Positions 1-8,379 are shown, counted from the stretch's first letter. The stretch is DNA of 64,000 nucleotides from Burkholderia humptydooensis (GCF_001513745.1 NZ_CP013380.1:3224001-3288000); one strand, 5' to 3'. Numbers and translations are program-made. Notes: generated by a model from the sequence alone, not told the origin.

Positions 1-1299
1 ACCCCAAGAACTTCCTTCGATCACCGGCATGATTTCACCCACTTCGAAATAACGGCGGCTGCCAGCTTTGGCTGGCGTATGCCACCAACCAGCTTCGGGA
101 CACGGGTTGCCGCCTCGCACGCTTTGGCGAGCCGGTTCGCGATTCACGGGCGGCGGAACGATCGTCGGCGGCTCAGCGATGGGCGGTGCATCCGGCAAGT
201 CAAAACGTGCTACCCATTTGCGCGCATTTTTCGTGTCTGCACTCGGCAGATCGGGAATGTAGGTATGCAGCGCATCAGGCTTCGGATCGCGCAGCACACG
301 CAAGACACTGTTCACGAACACGTACGGCTCGGGCAACCCTTCTTCGGGAGCGCCAAGGCGCGGGAAGTCGCCCGCGCGGATCATCAGACATGCATTTGCG
401 CGCTCGATATGAATATCGGGACGGTCAAGCTTTTCCCGAATCGCTGCCTCGCCGCCCAAGCGCTCGATGAACAGTTCGCCTAGGATCGTGTACCAGTTTA
501 CGCCCTTGATGAAACCCCATCGCCCAACCTTGGCACCCGGATGTAGATGGTCATAGGACGCGGCTAGATCGTCCCTAGACTCGCCTTCATAAGACACCGG
601 GTCGTACTCTTGCTTCTGCAAGTGCGCAGTGCTGTCAATGTCTAACCCACTGAAACGTTCGGCAAGCGCCCATTCTTGGGGCATATAGCGGTGGTAACTA
701 AACGCAAGAATCGGCGCAAACCCACCATAGCCGCCACGAACCACGAGTTTTTTACACACAAAACGCAGAAATTCCTCGTACTTCGCGATGCCCTCGTCGG
801 TAGTGACCAAGTTCATCGGCACATTGAATTTCAGATGCGATAAACCCGTCTCCCTTCCCTTAGGTACTCTCAATCGTCCGGTAGGTGAAACATAATCGTC
901 TTGAAGTGCCATTCCGGTTAGCACCCCAATGTTGTATTCCGCCGCTGTGTCTTGATCGGTTACGCTGGAACGCAACACACTGACTTGCATATAAGACGGT
1001 GTATCGATAATCGCCCGTCGAATCTTCTCAACGCCCTTCTCGTTCCGCTTCGAGAATTTACCAAGGTCGGAGTCCTTGCCGCCCTTCAGATGCTCGCCGA
1101 ACATTTCGGCGAAGCGGTCAAAGCAGTCAAGAATCGCCTGCCGCACATCAGGCTGCGAGCCGCGCTCAAAGAACACCGTACCGATGACACCCGGCAACAC
1201 GCCCATCGAGTTGTCGGCAAGGCGCACGCTCAAATCTTCCTGATAGCGGGAAAGCGCCTGCAACGGCGTCAAGACAGGTTTCGAATCACTCAAAGTCAT
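1..1299 (-). CDS. DUF3396 (type VI immunity family) protein, partial
   Basis: The frame is open from an ATG at 1299 to the left window edge, giving 433 residues without a stop, so the C-terminus is missing. The sequence resembles the DUF3396 family, often annotated as type VI secretion immunity proteins. Matching features are an N-terminal LSVRLADNSMG-like start, a central GGYGGFAPILAFSYHRYMP stretch, FIKGVNWYTILGE, and a terminal segment with CPEAGWWHTPA and RRYFEVGEIMP. No signal peptide or membrane helix is evident, so it is probably cytoplasmic. It starts 38 nt downstream of the truncated VgrG gene on the same strand, the layout of an effector followed by its immunity gene. The immunity role is inferred from family and position. 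Confidence 0.75.
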   Translation of the reverse strand, partial: MTLSDSKPVLTPLQALSRYQEDLSVRLADNSMGVLPGVIGTVFFERGSQPDVRQAILDCFDRFAEMFGEHLKGGKDSDLGKFSKRNEKGVEKIRRAIIDTPSYMQVSVLRSSVTDQDTAAEYNIGVLTGMALQDDYVSPTGRLRVPKGRETGLSHLKFNVPMNLVTTDEGIAKYEEFLRFVCKKLVVRGGYGGFAPILAFSYHRYMPQEWALAERFSGLDIDSTAHLQKQEYDPVSYEGESRDDLAASYDHLHPGAKVGRWGFIKGVNWYTILGELFIERLGGEAAIREKLDRPDIHIERANACLMIRAGDFPRLGAPEEGLPEPYVFVNSVLRVLRDPKPDALHTYIPDLPSADTKNARKWVARFDLPDAPPIAEPPTIVPPPVNREPARQSVRGGNPCPEAGWWHTPAKAGSRRYFEVGEIMPVIEGSSWG

Positions 1300-1337
1300 A
1301 ATCGGATCGTCAATTGATCAGTCGCACATGAATTCAG

Positions 1338-2471
1338 TCAGCTTGCGGAGAGTGCCGCAACTGCACTCCCACCCCCGACGACTACACCAAGGGTCGCAGC
1401 CAATGCAGCAGCGGCCTCTGCACCAGCCGCGATAATCGCACACAGAGCAGCAAATATCGCGATCAACTCAGGCAACAACAGGATCACGATTGCGACGCCG
1501 ACGACAATAGCTACCGCTATCGCGGCTCCCTTCAGCAGCGTCACGCCAACCTGCGCCCAATCGATATGCGTGAGCACATCCCACGTCAAATCGGTCATGC
1601 GTACGATCGCTTCCCATCCGGCCTTGAGTTGCGCGGCCGTGTAGCGAAATATTTCGTGTCCTTTCTCGTCAACCCAAACCCAAGCGCTATGCGCTTTGTC
1701 GGCGACCCACTGACCGGCCGTAAACATCCATGCTGCGTGCTGATGCAGGAAACCCGACAGCAGGACATTCGAATGCCACTGCGAAGGCGTCGTTCCGCCG
1801 TTGACGCGCCCTAAAATGAACGGCTTGTCGCAATCGTTTGCCCAATAGGCGACTAAAACCCATTCACCGGCCCGTGGCACGTGAACCGCTCCGTAGCCGT
1901 TCCCGGTATCGGCCTGCATGGTCGATAGCAGCGGCGACGAAGCAAACGTGCCATCCGGATTTTTGCGGTCCCACGCGAAATGCACGCGGACTTGATTTCG
2001 CTCGTTCGTCCACGCTTCCGATCCTTGCTGCGTCACGACGATCGCATGCTCGATGGTCATGTTCGGCTTGGGATGCGCGAGCGGGCTGCGATATTCAACG
2101 CTCGCTTCTTGTGCCTCAATCTCGATGACGAAAAATCCGGCTGTCCCATCCTGCGGATGCTCCGGAGTCTTGAAGCGCGCCCCGTGTGCCGCCTGTTGCT
2201 CAGCCAACGTCGCGCGCAGACTGCGCGGATACCCTGCCGAAGTTACCGGGTAAACAAAGCAAAGCTCGGCGCGCACACATTGGCGGGCAGCGCGGGCGAT
2301 CTTTCGCGCAGCCTGTACCAGTCCGGGAGCGTCCCATACCCCGGGCAAGCTCAAGCCCGACGCGGATTTCGGGCGCTTGTTACTGATGTCGCCAGCGTTC
2401 TTGCTTTCGGCAGCGCGCACTGCCGAACGACGTCCATCGAAAACGCGCGGGGTACGATTGGGGCAGGACAA
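1338..2471 (-). CDS. Truncated VgrG with hydrophobic C-terminal domain
   Basis: Residues of about 80-250 match the gp5/OB-fold and following part of Burkholderia VgrG proteins: GFFVIEIEAQEASVEYRSP, QVRVHFAWDR, ADTGNGYGAVHVPRAGEWVL, PFILGRVNGGTTPSQWHSN. VgrG forms the tip of the type VI secretion puncturing device. Full-length relatives have roughly 700-1000 residues. Here the gp27-like N-terminal half is absent, and the usual region after LLSGF is replaced by an unrelated segment ending in about 65 hydrophobic, Ala/Val/Ile/Leu-rich residues with at least two possible membrane helices. The longest frame begins at a TTG at 2471; the first 75 residues match nothing I recognise, so the start is uncertain. 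It is probably an internally deleted VgrG fused to an effector tail, or a pseudogene. Confidence 0.6.
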   Translation of the reverse strand: MSCPNRTPRVFDGRRSAVRAAESKNAGDISNKRPKSASGLSLPGVWDAPGLVQAARKIARAARQCVRAELCFVYPVTSAGYPRSLRATLAEQQAAHGARFKTPEHPQDGTAGFFVIEIEAQEASVEYRSPLAHPKPNMTIEHAIVVTQQGSEAWTNERNQVRVHFAWDRKNPDGTFASSPLLSTMQADTGNGYGAVHVPRAGEWVLVAYWANDCDKPFILGRVNGGTTPSQWHSNVLLSGFLHQHAAWMFTAGQWVADKAHSAWVWVDEKGHEIFRYTAAQLKAGWEAIVRMTDLTWDVLTHIDWAQVGVTLLKGAAIAVAIVVGVAIVILLLPELIAIFAALCAIIAAGAEAAAALAATLGVVVGGGSAVAALSAS

Positions 2472-2935
2472 CGCCCTCCGGCAATCAAATTAATTTTCCG
2501 CCACATAAAGCTCTGTCCGAAATTTGGCGTGTGCGGCCCCATGCGCGCCAGCAGACATCGAAGCATCGCGCCACTACCGCCTACGCTCGCTGCGGCATCG
2601 TCCGACGGACATGCCCCGCACCGCCGGCCGCGGCAATCGAGCCCCGCCTTGACACTATCAACGCGGAGCTTTTTCATTTGCGCCCGCCACGGCGCGGCGC
2701 GGCGCGGCGCGGTGCGGACCGCCAGTCGGCCATGCCGTGCGGCGCACACTCCTGCCCAATCAAGGTGGCGACGAACATCGGACGCCGCTCGCCTGGCCGC
2801 CGGCAGCCCCAACCTGCGTCCCGCCTAAAGAAACCGCCCGTCCGCTCGCCAAAAATTTCGCCACATGCAAACTTCCGGAAATGATTCAGTGGGAATTGTT
2901 ACAATCCACATCCAAATATATGAAGAATGCAATAG
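2472..2935. other. 464 bp without a convincing gene
   Basis: Open frames exist on both strands but have no recognisable protein, no good ribosome binding site and poor start context. The run gcggcgcggcgcggcgcgg near 2690-2715 is low-complexity. A hexamer TACAAT at 2900-2905 could be the -10 box for the small ORF at 2936. A missing VgrG N-terminus would be expected here if that gene were intact, and I cannot see it in any frame. Confidence 0.5.
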
Positions 2936-3079
2936 ATGCAAGGTATTGTTTTATCTCTTCAAAACGCGTTGTCGCTCGAGAACGTGCTGCTGGGATTGGG
3001 TGCGCTTGTCGTGGTCGGCGGCCTCGCGTATGCGATCCGATCGATCCGGCTCTTCATGAAAATCGGCAACGACGAGTGA
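2936..3079 (+). CDS. 47-residue single-helix membrane peptide
   Basis: ATG at 2936, TGA at 3077-3079. The peptide has an amphipathic start, then a hydrophobic segment of about 21 residues (VLLGLGALVVVGGLAYAI), then a basic end RSIRLFMKIGNDE, so one membrane helix is likely. Codons in the second half are typical of the window, while the first codons and the 60 bp upstream are AT-rich. A possible -10 box TACAAT lies at 2900-2905. The ribosome binding site is weak (gaag). No family is recognised. It may be a phage-type or secretion-island remnant or a free-standing small membrane protein. Confidence 0.45.
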   Translation: MQGIVLSLQNALSLENVLLGLGALVVVGGLAYAIRSIRLFMKIGNDE

Positions 3080-3222
3080 GTCCTTGCTGACCGGCGATCC
3101 GCGTTCGTGCCGACCGGCGCGACACGTTCGCCAATCCGCCCTCCGTGTCGCGCGCGTCCGTCGCCGGCGGACACCACCCGCCCGTCACGTATCGATCTCC
3201 TCCTCCCGGTCGTCCGCCGCCG

Positions 3223-3786
3223 CTACTGCGCGTCGTCGCGCACGCCCTCGTCGTTGCTCACGACGACGAGCACCTCCGCCTGCGTCGCGCCGACGCTGCG
3301 CATCCGGTGCGGAATCAGCGCATTGAAATAAACCGAATCACCCGTCTTCAGCTTGATCGTCTCGTTCGGGAACGCGATCTCGACACGCCCCTTGTGGACG
3401 AACAGCATCTCCTCCCCTTCGTGCTCGCGAAACGCCGAGCTCACGTAATCGCGCGGCGGATACACGATGAACGGCAACAGCCTCTTCGGCGCGACGCCCG
3501 CCGCGATGCTCTCGTACGTGCGTGCGCGCACGCTCGATACGCTGCCCATCGACGTGCGCTCCGACGCCCGCGTGACCGTGATCAGCTCGCGATCCCGGCT
3601 CTCCGAGAACAACTGCTCGACGTCGACCTGCAGCGCCTTCGACAGCTTCAGCGCGACCGCGATCGACGGCACGCTGAGGCCGCGCTCGACCTTCGACAAA
3701 TAGCTCTTCGTGAGGCCGGTCGCTTCGGCCAGCACGTCGAGCGTCCATCCTTTCTGCTTTCTCAGCAGCTTCAGACGAATCGTCAT
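3223..3786 (-). CDS. XRE-family regulator with C-terminal cupin domain
   Basis: 187 residues from the ATG at 3786; an upstream in-frame ATG at 3822 would add 12 residues overlapping the promoter dyad and is less likely. Residues 1-60 form an XRE helix-turn-helix (LKLLRKQKGWTLDVLAEATG, then LTKSYLSKVERG). Residues of about 110-180 form a cupin 2 barrel (FREHEGEEMLFVHKGRVEI, LKTGDSVYFNALIPHRM) that could bind a small ligand or metal. Such regulators often control adjacent catabolic operons. It is divergent from the aldolase operon, and a dyad between them is the obvious operator. The inducer is unknown. Confidence 0.88.
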   Translation of the reverse strand: MTIRLKLLRKQKGWTLDVLAEATGLTKSYLSKVERGLSVPSIAVALKLSKALQVDVEQLFSESRDRELITVTRASERTSMGSVSSVRARTYESIAAGVAPKRLLPFIVYPPRDYVSSAFREHEGEEMLFVHKGRVEIAFPNETIKLKTGDSVYFNALIPHRMRSVGATQAEVLVVVSNDEGVRDDAQ

Positions 3787-3812
3787 GACGGCAAATGTCT
3801 TTTGAAAAACTG

Positions 3813-3844
3813 ATTGTATCATATGACACTTTGTGTCCTATAAT
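3813..3844. promoter_or_regulatory. Divergent promoter region with a GACAC-TTT-GTGTC dyad
   Basis: GACAC (3825-3829) and GTGTC (3833-3837) are perfect inverted arms around TTT; adding one mismatch extends the symmetry to ATA(T/G)GACAC on both sides. A TATAAT -10 box for the rightward aldolase operon sits at 3839-3844, overlapping the outer right arm. On the other strand TACAAT (plus positions 3813-3818) could be the -10 for the regulator. A repressor bound at the dyad would block both promoters. The promoter assignment is by eye. Confidence 0.65.
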
Positions 3845-3917
3845 CTACTTCGTGTTCTTGATGCGCCGCGACGACGCGTCAGGAACACGGCATATTCGTT
3901 CACATCCTGGAGGCGGT

Positions 3918-4700
3918 ATGGTCGACACATTGAAGATGGGCAAGGCCGAGCTCGTCGCGCTCGCGCAGCGGCGGCTCGACAACGAAATCAAGGATAGCGG
4001 GTGGACCGCGCGCGAGAAGCTTGCGCTCACGTGTCGGATCCTGTTCGACGACGGGCACGACTGCAGCCTCGCCGGACAGATCACGTGCCGCGCGGATACG
4101 CCGCACACGTACTACACGCAGCGCCTCGGGCTCGGTTTCGACGAGATCACCGAATCGAATCTGCTGCAGGTCGATCAGGATCTCGAAGTGATCGGCGGCG
4201 AAGGCATTCCGAATCCCGCCAACCGCTTTCACACGTGGATCTATCGCGCGCGCCCCGACGTCAACTGCATCATCCACACGCATCCGGCGCACGTCGCCGC
4301 GCTGTCGATGCTAGAGACGCCGCTCGTCGTGTCGCACATGGACACCTGTCCGCTCTACGACGATTGCGCGTTCCTGAAGGATTGGCCAGGCGTGCCCGTC
4401 GGCAACGAGGAAGGCGAGATCATCTCGAACGCGCTTGGCGACAAGCGCGCGATCCTGCTGTCGCATCACGGCCAGCTCGTCGTCGGCAAAACGATCGAGG
4501 AGGCGTGCATGCTTGCGATCCTGATCGAGCGCGCAGCGCGGCTGCAACTGCTGGCGATGGCGGCCGGCGCGATCGAGCCGATCCCGCCCGCGCTCGCGAC
4601 CGACGCACACGACTGGATCTCGACGCCGAAGCGCGACGCCGTGACGTTCGCGTACTACGCGCGGCGCGCGCTGCGCCATCACCCCGACTGCCTCGGCTGA
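3918..4700 (+). CDS. Class II aldolase/adducin family protein
   Basis: 260 residues. The ATG at 3918 follows a good ribosome binding site (GGAGG, 4 nt spacing); the frame is open upstream into the promoter, so this start is preferred. The fold is the class II (zinc) sugar-phosphate aldolase/adducin type. Metal-binding histidines are visible in IIHTHPAHV and in ILLSHHGQLVVG, and the N-terminal CSLAGQITCR stretch matches the phosphate-binding region. It would cleave a keto-sugar or 2-keto-acid; the substrate cannot be read from the sequence. It heads a run with the downstream DHDPS-family gene, 81 nt away, and is probably controlled by the divergent XRE-cupin regulator. Confidence 0.85.
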   Translation: MVDTLKMGKAELVALAQRRLDNEIKDSGWTAREKLALTCRILFDDGHDCSLAGQITCRADTPHTYYTQRLGLGFDEITESNLLQVDQDLEVIGGEGIPNPANRFHTWIYRARPDVNCIIHTHPAHVAALSMLETPLVVSHMDTCPLYDDCAFLKDWPGVPVGNEEGEIISNALGDKRAILLSHHGQLVVGKTIEEACMLAILIERAARLQLLAMAAGAIEPIPPALATDAHDWISTPKRDAVTFAYYARRALRHHPDCLG

Positions 4701-4781
4701 TCCGCCGAATTGCCCGCGCGTCGAATCGATAGCGAACCGACGACGACCCGACGACATCGAACACTCCGGAGCCCCCGACTC

Positions 4782-5678
4782 ATGTCCAACCCATTGCAAG
4801 GCATCATCGCCTACCCCGTCACCCCCTTCTCGCCCGACGGCCAGGTCGACACGACCGCCCTCGGCGCGCTCGTCGAACGCCTGATCGCAAGCGGCGTGCA
4901 CGGCATTGCGCCGCTCGGCAGCACAGGCGAGAGCGCCTATCTGTCCGACGCCGAATGGGAAGCCGCCGCGTCGGCCTCGATTCGCGCCGTCGACCGCCGC
5001 GTGCCGGCCGTCGTCGGCATCTCCGATCTCACCACCGCGAACGCGGTGCGCCGCGCGAAGTTCGCCGAGCAGGCAGGCGCTGACGCGGTCATGGTGCTGC
5101 CCGTGTCGTACTGGAAGCTGGACGACGAAGCGATCGTCGGCCACTATCGCGCGATCGGCGACGCGATCGGCATTCCGATCATGCTGTACAACAACCCGGC
5201 GACGAGCGGCATCGACATGTCGCCCGAGCTGATCGCACGCATCTTCCGCACGGTCGACAACGTGACGATGGTCAAGGAGAGCACGGGCGACATCAAGCGC
5301 ATGCACCGGCTCGCGCAACTGGGCGACGGCGCGATCCCGTTCTACAACGGCAGCAATCCGATGGCGCTCGCCGCGCTCGCGGCGGGCGCGGCCGGCTGGT
5401 GCACCGCCGCGCCGAACCTGAATGCGCGCCTGCCGCTCGCGCTGTACGAAGCGATGCGCGCGGGCGATCTCGGCACGGCCCGCGCCGTCTTCCACCGGCA
5501 ACTGCCGCTCTTGCAGTTCATCGTCGCGGGCGGGCTGCCCGTCACGGTGAAGGCGGGGCTGCGGCTCGCGGGCTTCGACGCGGGCGAGCCGCGCAAGCCG
5601 CTGCGCCCGCTCGGCGAAGAGCGCACGCGCGAGCTCGCCGCGATTCTCGACGCGCTGCGCGACGCTGCTCACGCGTGA
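4782..5678 (+). CDS. Dihydrodipicolinate synthase family aldolase/lyase
   Basis: 298 residues, ATG at 4782. It is a TIM-barrel class I aldolase of the DapA/NanA family with GSTGE at 46-50, the catalytic Tyr136 in MLYNNPA and the Schiff-base Lys165 in MVKEST. The family condenses or cleaves pyruvate with aldehydes. The neighbourhood (class II aldolase, XRE-cupin regulator) suggests a catabolic lyase acting on a 2-keto-3-deoxy acid rather than lysine biosynthesis, but this is inference. It ends 14 nt before the interrupted MOSC gene, so the two were probably one transcript. Confidence 0.85.
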   Translation: MSNPLQGIIAYPVTPFSPDGQVDTTALGALVERLIASGVHGIAPLGSTGESAYLSDAEWEAAASASIRAVDRRVPAVVGISDLTTANAVRRAKFAEQAGADAVMVLPVSYWKLDDEAIVGHYRAIGDAIGIPIMLYNNPATSGIDMSPELIARIFRTVDNVTMVKESTGDIKRMHRLAQLGDGAIPFYNGSNPMALAALAAGAAGWCTAAPNLNARLPLALYEAMRAGDLGTARAVFHRQLPLLQFIVAGGLPVTVKAGLRLAGFDAGEPRKPLRPLGEERTRELAAILDALRDAAHA

Positions 5679-5692
5679 ACGGAACGGCGCGC

Positions 5693-6382
5693 ATGCATTC
5701 GATGAACGCGAAACTCGATGCGCTGCTGATCGGCGCGATACGGCCGCTCGCGGATACGGCGCACGCGAGCGCGATCGGCAAGCAACCGGTGCACGAGCGC
5801 CTGTGGCTCGCGCGCACCGGCTTCGCCGGCGACGAGCAGGCCGACCGCAAGCATCACGGCGGCCCGGACAAGGCGGTCCATCACTATGCGTTCGACCACT
5901 ATGCGCTATGGGCGGCCGAGATCGGCCCGCGCGACGTGCTCGCGCGGCCGGGCGCATTCGGCGAGAACCTGTCGACGCGCGGCATCGCCGAGCGCGACGT
6001 GTGCATCGGCGACGTCTTCACGCTCGGCGGCGCGACGCTGCAGGTCTCGCAGTCCCGGCAGCCGTGCTGGAAGCTCAATGCACGCTTCGGATTCCGGAAG
6101 ATGTCCGCGCGCGTCCAGCAGAGCGGACGGACCGGCTGGTAATACCGCGTGCTCGACGAGGGCTGGGTCGAGCCCGGCGGCGAACTCGCGCTGCGCGAGC
6201 GGCCGCATCCGGAATGGCCGCTGTCGAGCGTGCTCGATGTGCTGTACCGGCGCACGCTCGATGCCGGCGCGCTCGAAGCGCTGTCGCGCATCGACGCGCT
6301 GCCGCCGTCATGGCGCCAACTGTTCGAGCGGCGGCTGAAGGCCGGCGCGGTCGAGGACTGGACGAAGCGGCTCGACGGATGA
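5693..6382 (+). pseudogene. MOSC-domain protein (YiiM-like) broken by an in-frame TAA
   Basis: Two consecutive open segments in the same frame (5693-6142 and 6143-6382) together make one YiiM-type MOSC protein of about 229 residues. The first part has the typical GDEQADRKHHGGPDKAVHHY and SRQPCWKLN motifs, where Cys is the expected cofactor-binding residue. The break is TAA at 6140-6142, directly before a TAC Tyr codon in the stretch GRTGW-stop-YRVLDEG. Relatives as I remember them have Tyr there, so a single base change of TAC or TAT to TAA explains it. The second part keeps good coding character, so the lesion looks recent. The start may be the ATG at 5693 or 5702. MOSC proteins of this type act in molybdenum-cofactor-linked detoxification. 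Confidence 0.8.
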
Positions 6383-6432
6383 CATGAGCGCGCAACGGGC
6401 GGCGGGGACCGGCGCCCGCCGCCCTGTCGCGC

Positions 6433-7323
6433 TCACGCGCCGGCGCAGAACGCGACGATCGCATCGGCGACGCGCGCCGCCGCCTCGCGTTGCGGAAAGT
6501 GACCGACGCCATCGAGTACGACGCGCTCGTAGCGTCCGGCGAAGAAACGCTCGCGCGATGCGGAGCTGTCCGGATGGTTGCAGGTGTCCGCGCCGCCGTG
6601 CAGCACGAGCGTCGGCACGGACAGAACGGGCGCGGGATTCAGACGCGCTTCGTCGTGCGCATACGCGGCGCAACCGTTCGCGAAGCCCCAGCGGTGCCGG
6701 TACGAATGCAGCACGACGTCTGCCCAGTCGGGCCCATCGAACGCGTCGGCCGCTTCGTCGAAGTCCTCCGGCGCATACCAGCCCGCCGGCGCCCACGTGT
6801 CCCACATCGTCCGCGCGAACGCGCGGCGATCGTCGCGCACCGCTCGCTCGCCGCGCGACGTCGCCATGAACCAGTGATACCAGTAACGGCGCGCCTGCTG
6901 CAGCGACAGCGGCTGATTCGGGTCGTTCGTGCCGTAGCCGACCGACAGCATCACGAGATGCGACGCCGCCCGCTCACGCAACCCGCACGCGTTCGCGGCG
7001 GCGCGCGCACCCCAGTCGTGTCCGACGAGCACCGGGCGTTCGAGCCCCAGCGCGTCGGCGAAATCGAGCAGATCGCGCCCGAGCGCCGCGAGTTGCCCGC
7101 TGCGCGGCGTCGCCGCGTCGCGAAAGCGGGTTGGCGCAAAACCGCGCAGCGCGGGCGCAAGCACGCGATAGCCGGCGTCGGCGAGCACGGGCGCGGCCGC
7201 GTTCCAGCACGCCGGGCTGTCCGGCCAGCCGTGCAGCAGCACGGCCGTGCGCGCGCCGTCCGGATTCCATTCGAGATACGCGACGTCCAGCAGCGGGGTC
7301 GTCGCAAACAGATAGTCGGGCAT
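6433..7323 (-). CDS. Alpha/beta hydrolase (epoxide hydrolase/dehalogenase type)
   Basis: 296 residues. It has the oxyanion motif HGWPD at 31-35, nucleophile elbow GHDWG with Asp103, and a late VGHFPQRE motif supplying the catalytic His. Asp rather than Ser as nucleophile fits epoxide hydrolases and haloalkane or haloacetate dehalogenases, not esterases. No signal peptide is seen, so it is cytoplasmic. It is divergent from a LysR regulator 114 nt away, with inverted repeats between, so regulation by that protein is likely. The substrate is unknown. Confidence 0.85.
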   Translation of the reverse strand: MPDYLFATTPLLDVAYLEWNPDGARTAVLLHGWPDSPACWNAAAPVLADAGYRVLAPALRGFAPTRFRDAATPRSGQLAALGRDLLDFADALGLERPVLVGHDWGARAAANACGLRERAASHLVMLSVGYGTNDPNQPLSLQQARRYWYHWFMATSRGERAVRDDRRAFARTMWDTWAPAGWYAPEDFDEAADAFDGPDWADVVLHSYRHRWGFANGCAAYAHDEARLNPAPVLSVPTLVLHGGADTCNHPDSSASRERFFAGRYERVVLDGVGHFPQREAAARVADAIVAFCAGA

Positions 7324-7381
7324 CGGGGTCTCCGCCGGTTGTCAGGTCGGTGACGTCGATCGTAGCCCGGGCTCTCGTCAC

Positions 7382-7414
7382 GATTCTCAAAGAATCATCA
7401 TCTATTATTCGAAT
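7382..7414. promoter_or_regulatory. Inverted repeats between hydrolase and lysR
   Basis: GATTCT (7382-7387) and AGAATC (7391-7396) are perfect arms around CAA, and ATTCGAAT at 7407-7414 is a perfect 8-bp palindrome. Both sit in an AT-rich stretch between the divergent starts at 7323 and 7438, the usual place for LysR binding sites. Confidence 0.5.
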
Positions 7415-7437
7415 ATCTCGTTGAATCGGTGATCCGC

Positions 7438-8334
7438 ATGAATGCGCCGTCGGACTCGGCAGCGATGTCGCTCGACATCGTGCTGCTGCGCACCTTTCTC
7501 GAAGTCGCCGACAGCCGCGGCTTCGCGCCCGCGGCCGAGCGGCTCGCGCTCACGCCGTCGGCCGTCAGCGGGCACATCAAGCGGCTCGAGCAGGCGACGG
7601 GCGCCGTGCTGCTCGCCCGCACGACGCGGCGAGTTGAGCTCACGCCCGCGGGCGAGACGCTCTATGCATATGCACGCAACATCGTCGAGATGGAGCGCGA
7701 AGCGCGTGCGCGGCTGCGCGGCTCGCCGCTGCACGGCCGGCTGCGCGTGGGCGCGTCGGAGGATTTCGCCGGCGCGTGGCTGCCGCAGGTGCTGCACGCG
7801 TTCGGCCGACTGCATCCGCGCGCGACGATCGAGCTGAAGGTCGGCATCACCGCGGATCTGCTGCGGCACCAGGCGTCGGGCCGCATCGACGTCGTGCTCG
7901 GCAAGCATTGCCGCCGCATCGACGACAACGCCGGCGAACTGCTGTGGGAAGAGCCGCTCGTATGGGCGTTCGCATCCGGCGCCGCGCTCGACGCAAACGA
8001 CGCGCTGCCGCTCGCGCTCTTTCCCGAGCCTTGCGTGTACCGCGAAGCGGCGCTCGCCGCGCTGAGCGACGCGCTGCGGCCATTTCGGATCGCGTTCGAA
8101 AGCGGCAGCATGGCGGGCTGCGTGGCGGCCGCGCTCGCGGGATTCGCCGTCACCGTCGTCGCGCGCAGCCAGTTGCGCGACGGCCTGCGCGAATGCGGGC
8201 CGAACGACGCACTGCCCGCGCTGCCCGCCGCGCGCTTCTACGCGTTCTCGCATCGACCGACGCCCGCCAGCAACGCGCTGATCGACGCGGTGCGCGAAAC
8301 CGGACGCCGCCGCCGTTTCGCACCGGCGCATTAA
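7438..8334 (+). CDS. LysR-family transcriptional regulator
   Basis: 298 residues from the ATG at 7438; a GTG three codons upstream is possible. The N-terminal winged helix-turn-helix covers about residues 12-70 (LLRTFLEVADSRGFAPAAERL, then LTPSAVSGHIKRLEQATGAVLL) and is followed by a substrate-binding-like effector domain. It is divergent from the Asp-nucleophile hydrolase and probably controls that gene and itself; the co-inducer is unknown. Confidence 0.88.
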   Translation: MNAPSDSAAMSLDIVLLRTFLEVADSRGFAPAAERLALTPSAVSGHIKRLEQATGAVLLARTTRRVELTPAGETLYAYARNIVEMEREARARLRGSPLHGRLRVGASEDFAGAWLPQVLHAFGRLHPRATIELKVGITADLLRHQASGRIDVVLGKHCRRIDDNAGELLWEEPLVWAFASGAALDANDALPLALFPEPCVYREAALAALSDALRPFRIAFESGSMAGCVAAALAGFAVTVVARSQLRDGLRECGPNDALPALPAARFYAFSHRPTPASNALIDAVRETGRRRRFAPAH

Positions 8335-8348
8335 CGCGCCGGCGCAAA

Positions 8349-8379
8349 CGAACGCGCGCTCGTTCGAGACGTTCGTCTC
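8349..8379. repeat. Two overlapping short inverted repeats after lysR
   Basis: CGAACG (8349-8354) pairs with CGTTCG (8361-8366), and GAGACG (8366-8371) pairs with CGTCTC (8374-8379). They lie between two LysR genes on the same strand and lack a T-run, so they may be operators or a weak stem rather than an intrinsic terminator. Confidence 0.35.

Noticed and set aside
2351..2812. Minus-strand frame of 153 codons upstream of the truncated vgrG
   Set aside because: No similarity to VgrG or other families and it overlaps the vgrG frame start; likely a GC shadow.
4311..5957. Very long antisense frames over the aldolase and lyase genes (similar ones over ileS, clpA, liv, fusA)
   Set aside because: They are Arg/Ala/Val-rich mirror frames of strongly coding GC-rich genes with recognised products on the opposite strand.
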